Source: Elmis aenea
Lineage: Eukaryota; Arthropoda; Insecta; Coleoptera; Elmidae
Direction of reading: 5' to 3'
Assembly (NCBI GenBank): GCA_947652605.1
Contig: OX393577.1
Coordinates: 18,107,466 to 18,171,465 of the forward strand
Length of the DNA: 64,000 nt
In this document: in pieces, positions 24,535 to 34,872 of the stretch
Layout: the number at the start of each line of letters is the position of its first letter
Numbering within the stretch: position 1 is the first letter of the stretch
Notes under the pieces: model-generated
The model's input: only the letters and a program-made list of their open reading frames with translations
What the model was told of the DNA's origin: nothing
Databases searched by the model: none
Made by a program: the position numbers and the translations under genes

Positions 24535-24600
24535 AGAGTATTCAAACACGGATATTTTGAATTTATTTTACATTCTTGGACAAATTCAGAAGATTATTGA
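24535..24600 (+). pseudogene. Transposase N-terminal fragment, left arm
   Basis: ATG AAA ATG GAT TAT opens a short frame with EYSNTDILNLFYI, ending at a stop about 28 codons on. It mirrors the minus-strand frame at 24815-24975 in the right arm. The phrase corresponds to the extreme N-terminus (Y-T/S-N-x-E/D ... D/N-M/L ... Y) of insect IS630/Tc1/mariner transposases. Confidence 0.6.
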
Positions 24601-25033
24601 AAGTGTGAACGAATAGTTGTGTATTTTTAATGTAGCTTGTACAGCATAGTATGTCAAACCCGAGTCTTGCGCTACCAATCGAATTGATCGCTGAGGATGG
24701 TCATTAAAATATCTCAGGATGTTAACTTTGTTAGTTTCATCATTTGTCACACGCTTAGGTCGAATACAAGCAGATTTCACTCTTCTAAATTGAAAAAAAA
24801 ATTGATTCTATTCATTAAAATTTCTGTCTGGTCATTACAGTCAAATAAGGATAACTCTCACTAACCACGCGGCAAGTTCTTTCAATAATCTTGTTACATC
24901 CTTCATGAATATAAAATAAGTTCAAAATATTCGTGTTTGAATACTCTTGATTATACATTTTCATGGATGCTTCAGACAAACACAATAAAAGTGGTTTACA
25001 GTTATTAATATTGGCATTTGCTGTCATTTCCAA
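24586..25033 (-). pseudogene. Transposase N-terminal half, right arm and centre
   Basis: On the minus strand EYSNTNILNLFYIHEG (near 24950) is followed, after a stop and shift near 24815, by a frame at 24586-24780 containing RRV/KSACIRPKRVTNDET, NILRYFNDHPQRSIRLVAQ and GLTYYAVQATLK. The second block is a typical helix-turn-helix (Q-x(3)-D-S-G-L-T-x(3)-V-x(2)-T-L) of IS630/Tc1/mariner transposases. Together these are roughly the DNA-binding third of such a protein; the catalytic domain is absent. Confidence 0.7.
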
Positions 25034-25898
25034 GGCTTACTATTTAAAAATGTTGCAATTTCTCTTAACTCTATCAAAAATTCTTAATAACTCGAAAACT
25101 GTTGCAGATAGGTATAGGAAACGCTAATACAGGTTGATGCAGAATGTAATTTTGCATTAGAAAATGAAAAAAAAGTTTGGGCATTGTATTTGAAAAAAAC
25201 GAGTTTTAGTGGTCTGAAGTTTTATTAAAAGAAAATTAAATTTTGGACACCCTGTAAGCGTGTAAGTAATGCATTGATTGCAAAAATTCCAGGATGTAGT
25301 CCAAGGTTTCTTCTAGGCATGGTCTAAATTTAAGCGTTTTTTCTTTAAAAATGGCCATGTTAGATAATATTAAGCATCACGGTGAAAATCAAAAAATTTT
25401 CAAAAAAGTCCAAAAATCTAAAAAATGACTGCACTTAGGTATAGGGAATGCTAATAAAAGTCCCCCTAAAATAACGTTTTGAATCCAAAAATGCACTAAA
25501 AAATAGACCATTGTATTGAAAATAAAAAAGTAGACGCCAACTTCCGGTATTTGTGGAAGTGTCGCCATCTTGAAAATATTTTCAATGAACAGATCAGATG
25601 CCATTATGGTCATAACCAAAATTTCAGATCCATACCCTTTTTCATTCTTCATATATTTTTAATGCCCGGTCTCAATCAATCACCCTGTATATTTGTTGCA
25701 AAAAATAACCGAGATATGGCTACTTACGTGAAAATTTCCTTATCAAAGTTTGCCATGATTTCGTAAACAAGTGGTGTTTGCAATTAATGAACAGGCGTTC
25801 TTTTCTCGAAAAACAGCCCCGTAGATCGATTATAGATTTACACTAACTATTAATGTAACCGAGATTTCCCGTAAAACATTCGAATTTGGTCCGCTCTG

Positions 25899-28855
25899 TA
25901 ATAAGCGTCTGAAAACACTTCGCAAAAGCAAGTAAGACAAATTTCGTAATTCAAAATAAAATACGAACACTTCAAAGTCAAAGGCAATAATATAAAATCT
26001 AGCTTGTTTCATATATGTACAAAAATAGATCGGACGAGCTACCTAAAAATAAAAACATTTTGGAACTAAATTGAACTTTATCAGAAATGTTATTGGGCAA
26101 ACAATTTAATTTTCGTAGGTTGCGGTTGGTGCGAGGAAAAAGCTACAGGTTAACATTCAAAATCCACTGAAATAGATGGACGATCTATATATAAATTTAA
26201 ACAACAATATTTTATGTTTCCAGCTAAAACCACAACAATTTATAATTTTAAAATATCAGAAAACGAACACTTACAAAAAAATTGGCCGGCGTTTTTAATT
26301 AAAACAAGTGCATAATTTCAATCAAGAAAGGTGATGATGTTTTGTTTAACTTTCACATTTGTTTAAAATGCGATTAAGTAACCTAGGTGATACATATAAC
26401 TGAAAAATGCATTAAACAATGAAGAACTTTCAAATAAAAGCTAATTTTTTACGTTATAAAACTATTTGATTTCATATAAGTTTCCAAATTAATATTACAA
26501 ATAAAATTTTTCGATACCGTTTCAATTAGTTTTAAAAAGTTACAAGTCACAAATTTCACAAATTTCGCAGTTACAAGTTACATTTTTTTAATCGTAAGTA
26601 CTTTAAAAAACTAAACAAAGTTTTTTTTCTACATAAAATTATAATATGAATTTAAATAGATATACAAAAAAGCCAAGAGAATTTAAGAGAGATATGGAAA
26701 ACAAAGTTAGTTTGTTTTTTGAATATAATGTATTCAAACCCAGTTTGTCTCTAAGTAGCAAAGGAATTTTCTTTTCTGTTAATTAACCAGGAACGAAACA
26801 TGCTAAAACATTAAACATGCCTGAAACAAGCTACAAAGACCACCGCCCTAAACGTGAAAATTAATTATCAATTGAAAATAATTAAATGTCCAGAGAGTGT
26901 CAATTGTGAATATTATTATACAATTAACCTACTCTACTATACCTTATACCAAGTGAAGGCAAATTTATTGTTAACACAAATGTTAAGGCTGTGAGATTAA
27001 AATGGCACCGTGCTTTGTTTTTCTGGGACAACGCTGATAAAAAAAAGTGAATTAATAACTCGTTAACCCTTTGACTTTGAACCAAGGCGCTGTGTTAAAT
27101 AAAACCAAATTAGGAATGTGAAATTGCTTTCGTGATAATATTTTAGGAGTAATAATTATATAAACTTACAGGCAGCAGTTGATCAGAACTTGTAGTTCCA
27201 AAATTAAGTGACTTTGTAAGAATTAAATGGATGTGTAGTTTCACCAGAAAAAAAATTATATTTATATTTGTAAAGTGTATGGAGAAAAGAATAAGGCAGT
27301 TTATAAATTGCGCAGAAGTAAACCTCCAAGAAAAGACAATTCATTGTTAAGTAATTAATTAAAAGGTCTTGTAAAAATACTACCTTGGGTAAAAGACCAA
27401 GACCAATTTAAAATTCTTAAGCTATAAATTTTGCGACAAAAACCCAAAATTAAGTGTTACTTAAAAAGAAATAATTACGAACAAAAAGCATTATTCAAAA
27501 ATCATACAAAATGCGTCTCTTCTATATTAAACAAATCTGAGGATATATATTTTGTCACATACCTACGCAGAATGGCAATCAAAATATTATTGCTGTGTAT
27601 TAACAGAAGATAAATCAAGGCTGAAAGATAAAAACAGTAGAAAGACGCAATAAAAACGGTACGTTATTAATAGTATGATAATAAATTTTGGGGCATTAGC
27701 TGAGTGTGTTGTAGGATATTGGTATAATTCATACACGTTGTGATGATTCACTGGATTCTAATTTTGATTATTAAATACTTTGTACGACAGCGAAAAACAA
27801 CATGAGGACATAATATTTAACGAAAATATTTTTAAAGTTTGTATAAATTGGATTTTAGTATAGTTATTTATGAAATTAATGAAAAAGTGATGAAAAATAT
27901 GGCTTAAAAAGATTCTAAATTTCTTAACATTATTAGAGTGTCATTTTTAGACGTACTAAATTCGTCTACCTACTTGTAAAAAAATGGTTTTAAATAAATA
28001 GTTCCAACTGATAAAAAGCTCAGCTTTTCAACGAAAATTGTTTTTTGCCTTAGGATGGGCAACTAAATTATTACAAACGATTAAAATACTAGGTGCACGT
28101 AATATAGTTGTTGCTATTTTATTTCGTGCTTTTACTTTCGACGAATTGGGATATTTAATGGCGTTTTGTATTCTATTTGGAACGAACAGCAAATGCAAAT
28201 TTGTGATAATTTGTACGTCATAGGAAAATTAAAAATTTAATTTGACTGTCATCCTTTTGTGAAACGTTTGACAGTAGTTAAGGCATTATTAGACTTAAGG
28301 CTCACGCAATGCTACCAAAATGTTTGGATGATTTGATGTCACGTTAATTACCATCACAACTAAATTAAATGGATCCACAGATAATTTTTATATCTAATTA
28401 CGAGTCGTGTTACTAAATTCGTAACTGACTGTATTTGTTCTGTGAAAATAAAAAAAAAACTGATTAAGAAAACAATTAAATGTACTAAGTGGGAACAAGT
28501 CCTTACTTTGCGTTTAAGCTAATTATTGAACAGCGCAATAAAACCGCAATTACAGTTAATGAAATGGACTGTTTTATTGTTCTGTTTTTATGTAGTGGTC
28601 TTAAATATTTAAATTGATATTTACGACCACAATTTTAATTGAACAGCAATAAATCAAATGTTTATTTGCAAGATTATAAACTGTGGCACATTTCAACTGA
28701 AATATTTCTGCGCAAGCCTGTTTCGTCGATAAATTTACTTAATTTGCATCTATTATGGGGAACCATAAGTTTTTTCGTTTTTCAGTTAAAATTTCAAACG
28801 TAAATATAAGAATAACAAATAACGATTATTCTTCGAAGTAAAGACCATTCGATTC
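25899..28855. other. AT-rich DNA without recognisable gene
   Basis: Several 60-codon frames exist but none resembles a family. TTAACCCTTTGACTTTGAAC at 27064 could be an eroded piggyBac-type end like that at 10657, with no partner. Otherwise I see nothing in this stretch. Confidence 0.4.
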
Positions 28856-28879
28856 TATGGTTCGAATTCTTCTTTGGGC

Positions 28880-29145
28880 GAATTGTTCGATATCGCGGCG
28901 GTACCATGCCTTCTTCTTTGACGCAAAAGACTCGCGACACCCTATACCAGACGAAAGATATATTTTTTTTCTAAAATTAGATTTTCAGTTTTTTGTTTTA
29001 AATCTGGAAATAATTAATATATCCACGTTTTTTGCAGATTCTCAATCCCCTTAAAAATGTGCAACTTTTCTCTAATTTAACTGATTTCGTAACTCTCATC
29101 GTTTCTAAGATACCAATGTGAGCATCGAAAAATTCACCACCCTAT
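28880..29145 (-). mobile_element. Degenerate ends of the CACCCTGTA family
   Basis: GCGACACCCTATACC near 28935 and ATTCACCACCCTATATA near 29135 are diverged right ends of the TACAGGGTG family, the latter preceded by TAAGATACC, the complement of the GGTATCT word seen inside other members. No matching left ends were located. The following 29146-29654 shows no gene. Confidence 0.35.
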
Positions 29146-29654
29146 ATATCGTGTTTATTAACCATATTTTACAAAGGAGCCAAGCTAGATGGATGACTGA
29201 CTTTGTAAGGAATTTTAAAATTGTTTGCGCCTCTTAAAATATACTTTTGAGAGCAGGAGAAATGACCAGATCCTTTTAAATAATATCTCGTTTGGTCCAA
29301 AGTAAAAACAAGATTTTTCGTTACCAATAAAATAAAATTACAAATAAAGATCTTTTTAATGAAGTTTGTTGTATCAAAAACGTTGTATCTAAAAAAAATA
29401 TTGCAGCAAAGTTCAATAACCGTTGAACAAAAATGGGTTGCAATATTTCAACATTTCCTTCAGAATTTAATAAATTTTTAAAACCTATCGCTAATTGTTG
29501 AGTATGCTCTATGTTTGCTGGGTTCAAACCCTACTACCGAGGTAGTCTTTTTATCATAAATAAAATATGTGTTAATAAAAAAAATTTATTAAGAGTCGAA
29601 ATACTGGAAGCTTGCATTTACATCAAATGTAATTATAATATTAACTAAGTAGAA

Positions 29655-30797
29655 GTAGAATTTAGCATTCGTGGACCTGAAAGCAGCATTCGACACAGTA
29701 CCAAGAGAAAGATTGTGGAACTGTTTAGAAGAACTGAAGGTCACGGAAAAACTCACCAAGGCAATAAAAAGTGTATACAGAAAAGTTATAGCGGAAGTAC
29801 AAATAAAAGGCCAAAGCTCCAGGAAATTTGCACTACAAAGAGGAATTAAACAGGGTGATAGCCTAAGCCCCCTATTATTCACTATGTATATGGACAAAAT
29901 ACTGAAGACCTGTAAAAAAAATACGCCGAAAGTAACAGTCGGATTCAAAGATCTTAGGCCCATCCAGATACAGTGCCTATTATAAGCAGACGATATAATA
30001 ATAGTGGGGGAAAACAGAGAAGACATACAAAAGTCCTTGAACCAGTGGAACGAAACGATACAACAAATGGGAATGGAAATAAACACAGGGAAAACAAAAA
30101 TAATAAAAATAAACTATGATGAAGACCAGCAAAACATCAAATGCGGAGACGACGTACTGGAGCAAGTCTCGACAATAGAGTACTTAGGAACGAAAATTAG
30201 CGAAGATGGGAAAATTGACGCAGAAATCCTAAACAGAACCAGAAAAAGCACGAGAATTTACTACCAACTAAACAAAACTATCATTGGGAAAAAAGAAATT
30301 AGTGCACAAACAAAAACCAGAATATACAACACGGTCGTAATTCTAACTATGCTGTATGGTAGTGAAACATGGCCACTAACATCTAAACATGAGAAAAGAA
30401 TAACGGCAGCAGAAATGAGATTCTTAAGAAAAATAGCGGGAAAAACAAAAAGAGATAAGTGCAAAAATAAAGATATCCAGAATAACCTACAACAAAAACA
30501 AATAACCCAAAGTATCGAAGGAAAACAATTAAAATGGTAAGGACACGTGCAAAGGATGCCGCCAGAATCTATGACTAAAAAAATAACAAAGTAGGAGATA
30601 TGGGAAGAGGCGGGTAGGAAGGCGAACAACTAACATGGAAAACAGAATAGAACAAATAGCCCGTGAACGAGGGAAAACAGTTGGGGAGTTGAGAGCGATG
30701 ACGGCAGACAAAAAAGTCTGGAAAAGTTGGGTGGGGAACCCCAAAAAGCCGACGCCGTGAGGCAAAAGGCCATCGTAAAAGAAGAAGAAGAAGAAGA
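29655..30797 (+). pseudogene. RTE-like LINE reverse transcriptase, 3' half
   Basis: Translation starts inside the reverse transcriptase at FVDLKAAFDTVPRERLW (motif A with catalytic Asp), continues with LQRGIKQGDSLSPLLF (motif B) and the catalytic -ADD- motif at about 29983-29995, where the usual Tyr codon is TAA, a stop. Then follow MGMEINTGKTKI, STIEYLGTKI, MLYGSETWPLT and AEMRFLRKIAGKTKRD, and after another TAA in place of Tyr (30538-30540) GHVQRMP and a C-terminus GELRAMTADKKVWKSWV. One further stop and a frameshift near 30605 complete the damage. A (GAA)n tail at 30778-30797 is the 3' end. The element is 5'-truncated; the word AGAATTT on both sides may be a weak target duplication. RTE-like is my best clade guess. 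Confidence 0.85.
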
Positions 30798-33220
30798 ATT
30801 TTATGATTACATAAAACATAAATAAAACCTGTAGAAAAATACTTTTCTCCCAAAAATATCATTGAAATAAAAATAAAATGTAAATTGTTATTAAGTGTTT
30901 ATTTTAGTAATGTTGTTATGAAAAGAACTATACACATATTTTATTTTTGTTTCTTAACGTGGTTAATGTTTTTAAATTAAATTTTTACGTTCATCCTTAG
31001 GACCACCAAGAAAAAGAGAATTTTTTCGTTTTTTTTTTTACGGAGGTTTACGTCCGTAGGCTCTATTTGTCCTTTATTTTCTCTAAGAAAATATAGTCAC
31101 CGTAAATAAGACACATATAAATTAAAGAACGTTATTTACTTTAAACATTAGTATCAAAGCAATAGATCGAAAAATGCTTAAACTGGTTCACCCTAGTAAT
31201 GTAGGAAAATATGCTAAAAGAAAAGCGCAATGTCTTTTTTTTTCTACGACCACTTATGTAAATGGCTCTTCTTACTGTACAGCCTGCATGCATAGTAAGT
31301 GGGTCCTTACGCACGGTAAGCAAAAAGCACAGTTTTTTAAAAGAAATGATCAAAGTAGACTCACGTGTCAAACACTTTCTGCATGTCTAGTAAGTGAGTT
31401 ATAACGCACGGTAAGAAAAAACGCACACTTGTCTAGAAACGTCACAAATGACAAGACAACGTAATCACATGTGTATATTAGCCAAAAAGCCGTCAAAATC
31501 GTAGGTGTTACGTGATCGTAGAAAAAGTATGCCGTATAACACGAGTTATAAAGCAATTACGCACTCGTAGAAATACTTTTTCACTCGTGCGTAATATGCT
31601 TCTTACAACTCTTGTTATGTAATATACTATTACTCTAAATTATCAGCGGACTCACCTTAAGTATATTTATTTAGCAAAAGACGATCTTGAAGCGTATCAT
31701 TTAACGTTTGTTCAAAAAGAGTTAATTGGGAGCAACATCAAAGTGCATGAAAAATACAAGAAGGGTTTGTTCCACAGTCTGAAGCCCTTGCTAAACAGTT
31801 TCCTGCTTTTGATAGTGGGGACTTATCACACTCGTTGTGCGTCTGGTAATTTACACTGCGCGTGGATTATACTTATTGCTGGGAATTTATTAGGATTACC
31901 CATTTAATTAGCGAAACATGTTCCAAGCGCTAGGTATGGGAAAACACTTTCCACAAAAAAAAGTTGTAAAACAACATACAATAATATGAAAAATTAAACC
32001 CTCTTTTTAATTAATTATACCAACATAAGCTCAGCAGATAAACTAGATGGGTTTGCCTGTAGCCTGTAGGTAATGATAGGTTATTCACACTCCATTTTGC
32101 TGATGACCAAATAATATTAGCTAGCCAAAGACACTTTAATATAAGTACAGATCCAAAATTATTTAGCCTTCAATTAGTGCCCTATTAAAAACACGTACAA
32201 ATACCTGCCTAAATGTTAGAACCATCATTTTATATACCTATTAAATTACTCTTATATAATTTGCTGCTTCAGTTGCTTAAGCTATGCCTCATACTTATTT
32301 TAAGCAAAAGTGATTGATGCACCGTGTATAACGCGCGTAAAGTCACATTAAATTAAGAGTTAAGCATATCCAGGTCTATTTTAAGTTTGGCATCATATTC
32401 GTTTTAAATAGTAAGTGGTTATATAACAATCAAACAGCAAAATTCAGTTATCACAATTGTACATCATGAAGATCATTATCGTTCGAAATGTTGCTGTGAA
32501 TTGATATGTTATTAACGCTAATTTGTTTGGCACACAGCCACCTAGACTCATTAAATGACATAATTAATTGTATGAAACCTCCAACGCTGCAATATACATT
32601 CAAAACAAGGCAAAATGTTGAAATAATAATAAATATAATATAATCACAATAGAAGTAAGTTTTAATATGTACTTTATTAATATTTTTGTTATCTTATTTT
32701 CTCATAAAAATAAGTTATGATACTAATTTTAGTGGATCTTGAAGTCACAAATGGCAAACATTTCCTGAAGAATGTAACAAATTAATAAGAAAATTCTTCC
32801 AAGTTTTTATTGGATGTTTTGTTTTCTTATTCTATATCGGGCTAAATTTTCTGAGAGTTTTCTTCGAATTAATTACGTCGTACAAAAACAAAATTAATAA
32901 CTAATAAAAAATGCAATAAAAATATTGTATTATTAGTGCAAAAAAATCAGATGCTTGTACATTACATACACAAAAACTAAGGATTTTTATGTTAGGCTCT
33001 GAAATTAAAACTGAATCAATTTTTGTCCAAATACGTTTCAATATCAATAAAAACAGTATGAATTTCTGATGTCTAAAATAGCATAGTGAAGTGAAATTTT
33101 CGTAAAAAATTACTTGGCGAATTTTTAAAGTAATGACAAAAGTTATATTATATTTTAAACACTAATATGAATCAACGTAATTAGGTTTTTATTGTTTTAT
33201 TTAAAGTGCTGATAACTAGA
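30798..33220. other. AT-rich DNA with a local tandem repeat
   Basis: 31286-31332 and 31381-31430 are diverged direct copies (GCATG-TAGTAAGTG then ACGCACGGTAAG), 95 bases apart. The complementary frames opened on both strands across 31141-31556 derive from this repeat and are not taken as genes. The remainder shows no recognisable feature. Confidence 0.45.
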
Positions 33221-33404
33221 AGCGGGGTATACACGTACAAGTATATTGTGCAATATGTATTGTACAATATATGGCGCAATATCATATTTGTATTATTATA
33301 TCAGTATTATTGCGCAATATTTTTGAAAATAGCACAATATATTGCACAATATTGACGTTACACAAGTATTTTGTGCAATATACTTGTACGTCTGTACCCT
33401 GCTT
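33221..33404. mobile_element. 184-bp MITE built from TTGTGCAATAT words
   Basis: The left end AAGCGGGGTATACACGTAC is mirrored by GTACGTCTGTACCCTGCTT. The inside is dominated by variants of the dyad ATATTGNNCAATAT (at least six), so almost the whole element can fold. The target duplication is unclear. Confidence 0.65.
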
Positions 33405-33815
33405 AGGATTTCTCGATAGTTTTCATTTCTCGAGTCTCGAGGATTCTCATATAATATATAAATTTACATTTACCCGCTTAAATTCAGTTTAAAATTTTTT
33501 TTTTAACAATGATTATCACTCTTTAATATTAAATTCATACATTTTACTTATTATTTTAACACATCTTGGACCGGCACGTAATAAATTAACTTAAAAATTC
33601 ATCAGAAATTTATTTTTGATTTATTATTTATAATGTCAAAACCTGGATTTCATTAATAAGTATATTATTTTATAGAAATTAATAACCGTAAGTGATTTTA
33701 ATTAAACATTAATATTCAAAACATTATGAATCACTTTAAACTTAAACATATACAAACAAAATTAAATGTTTTCATTGTACAGATTTAAAATATATTTTTA
33801 AAAAACACAGAGCAT
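33405..33815. other. No recognisable feature
   Basis: AT-rich sequence without gene. Confidence 0.4.
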
Positions 33816-34003
33816 CTAAAGTAGTACTAAACAATCTATTTCTTTTTTTTTTATCACAAAATCCTTGGAAACAGAAAATTTTCGTTCGTTTCGTGTCGAT
33901 GTAGCCTTTATTGTGGATAAAGCATTCCTGAGTAGTTCTAAATTTTTGGTTCTTGTACCTGATGATTGAAATATATTAAATTCTTGTTGTACTTTTGTCA
34001 TTT
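33816..34003 (-). pseudogene. hAT transposase C-terminal fragment
   Basis: The minus-strand frame contains RTKNLELLRNALSTIKATST, NERKFSVSKDFVIKKK and IDCLVLL. This matches the C-terminal dimerisation region of hAT transposases (R-x-L-x-L ... P/K-A-T-S ... E-R-x-F-S ... K-x-R/K ... D-x-L-x-F/L-L), with the conserved Ser-Glu pair partly changed to Arg-Asn-Glu. About 60 codons remain; the rest of the gene is missing. It stops where another hAT-like end begins at 34004. Confidence 0.6.
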
Positions 34004-34060
34004 CAGGGGTCGGCAACCTTTTTGTCAATAAGGGCGCAGTATAAATTGAAAAGTTATTTC
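34004..34060 (+). mobile_element. hAT left end (CAGGGGTCGGCAACC)
   Basis: CAGGGGTCGGCAACCTTTTT is a typical hAT terminus. No right partner was recognised downstream, so the extent is unknown. The insertion interrupts, or abuts, the hAT transposase fragment on its left. Confidence 0.6.
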
Positions 34061-34289
34061 CTAACACCGTATGTGTTAAGCCCGTGTGACACGGTGCAAA
34101 TTTCTTTATAAAATTCAATACAAAATATCTTGTATTATTTTTCTTGTACAGATTTCAGTACAGAATTCCATTCATTTGAAACTGTGTGTGACACTGATAC
34201 AATTTTATGTACAAGTTACTGCCCATGTCCATGCGCCTAAAACAGTATAAACACAGATATGCACCCCCTCTAAAACAAGTCCAGTTTTT

Positions 34290-34347
34290 TTCGTGAGGTA
34301 AGACTTATTCACGAGCCGCGAAGCGGCCAGTGAGTAAATCTCACGAA
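34290..34347. repeat. GC-stem hairpin, copy of 18490-18548
   Basis: TTCGTGAGGTAAGACTTA pairs with TAAATCTCACGAA around the stem GCCGCGAAGCGGC. The preceding AAGTCCAGTTTTTT also matches 18478-18490. In this copy the sequence after the hairpin is not the AT-rich repeat, so the hairpin module has a distribution of its own. Confidence 0.65.
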
Positions 34348-34348
34348 A

Positions 34349-34872
34349 CATATAAATGTATAAAATATGTGAATAACATATTACAAAACCTAAGCGGTAT
34401 GCTAAATTTACAATACTATAAAAATTTATAAAGGTTAAAATAAAACTAAAGACGATTTTCAAATAAATTTTCTCCTTCTGCAATACCTACATAACTGCAA
34501 ATGTTTTTGTCCAGAATCCGCGCTATTTTTCTTTTAGGAATTTTCGTAACGTTCATTTATACGAATTTATTACAATGAGAAGTAATAAATAAGTGATTGG
34601 CATCCGATTCAGCTTAAAAACTTTCACAGGCCATGATTTACACATTTGATATACATATTTCATACTCCAAAGGCGATTTTTAAATAATATCCTATTTTCC
34701 GATTTTTCCTAAATTTTAGACACAGTTTGAGATATTTTCAATTTCTTTTCAGATTATTATTTATGACCACCAAATATAGCAGTTTTGCCAAATTTAAACC
34801 TATACTTAAGCTAGAGTCTAGCTAGTATAATTAGTGACATCCCCATGTTCAAACTCAAATCTCAAACACAAC
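34349..34872 (-). mobile_element. Decayed copy of the 47856 element family
   Basis: On the minus strand it carries GAACATGGGGATGTCACTAA, the AATCTGAAAAGAAATTGAAA block and TTTGGAGTATGAAATATG, in the same order as the start of 47856. Its plus-strand left part (TATTACAAAACCTAAGCGG to CATTTATACGAATTTATTA) matches 48735-48945. It is a deleted version of that element with an eroded right terminus. Confidence 0.55.

Larger units (their letters stand above)
24227..25254. mobile_element. Innermost hairpin element carrying transposase 5' fragments
   Basis: It starts CAGGGTGTCCAAAATTTAAT and ends ATTAAATTTTGGACACCCTG, with TA duplications. Arms of about 370 bp surround a unique centre of about 230 bp. 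Both arms contain the start of a transposase reading frame (plus strand from about 24535, minus strand from about 24973), so the element looks like an inverted duplication of the 5' end of an IS630/Tc1/mariner transposon. Confidence 0.85.
23794..25687. mobile_element. 1.9-kb long-hairpin element (CAGGGTGATTG)
   Basis: It starts CAGGGTGATTGATTGAGACC and ends GGTCTCAATCAATCACCCTG with TA on both sides. Arms of about 430 bp contain the word ACTTCCGGAAATACCGGAAG, itself a dyad. A single arm of a relative is at 13869-14040. The middle is taken by the element at 24227-25254, whose TA-flanked ends are themselves embraced by matching arm sequence. Confidence 0.85.
21895..25898. mobile_element. Outer TA-element holding nested hairpin elements
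   Basis: The left end CAGGGTGGACCAAATTCG with GTATCTCGGT and AAAAACGCCTGT further in is mirrored at the right end by ACAGGCG, GATTTCCCGTAAAACATT and CGAATTTGGTCCGCTCTG. TA flanks both ends. The terminal repeats are about 110-130 bp and moderately diverged, so this is the oldest layer. Its interior is occupied by two complete hairpin elements, one containing a third. Confidence 0.8.

Noticed and set aside
31141..31556. Complementary open frames on both strands
   Set aside because: They result from a short diverged tandem repeat; no protein family resemblance.
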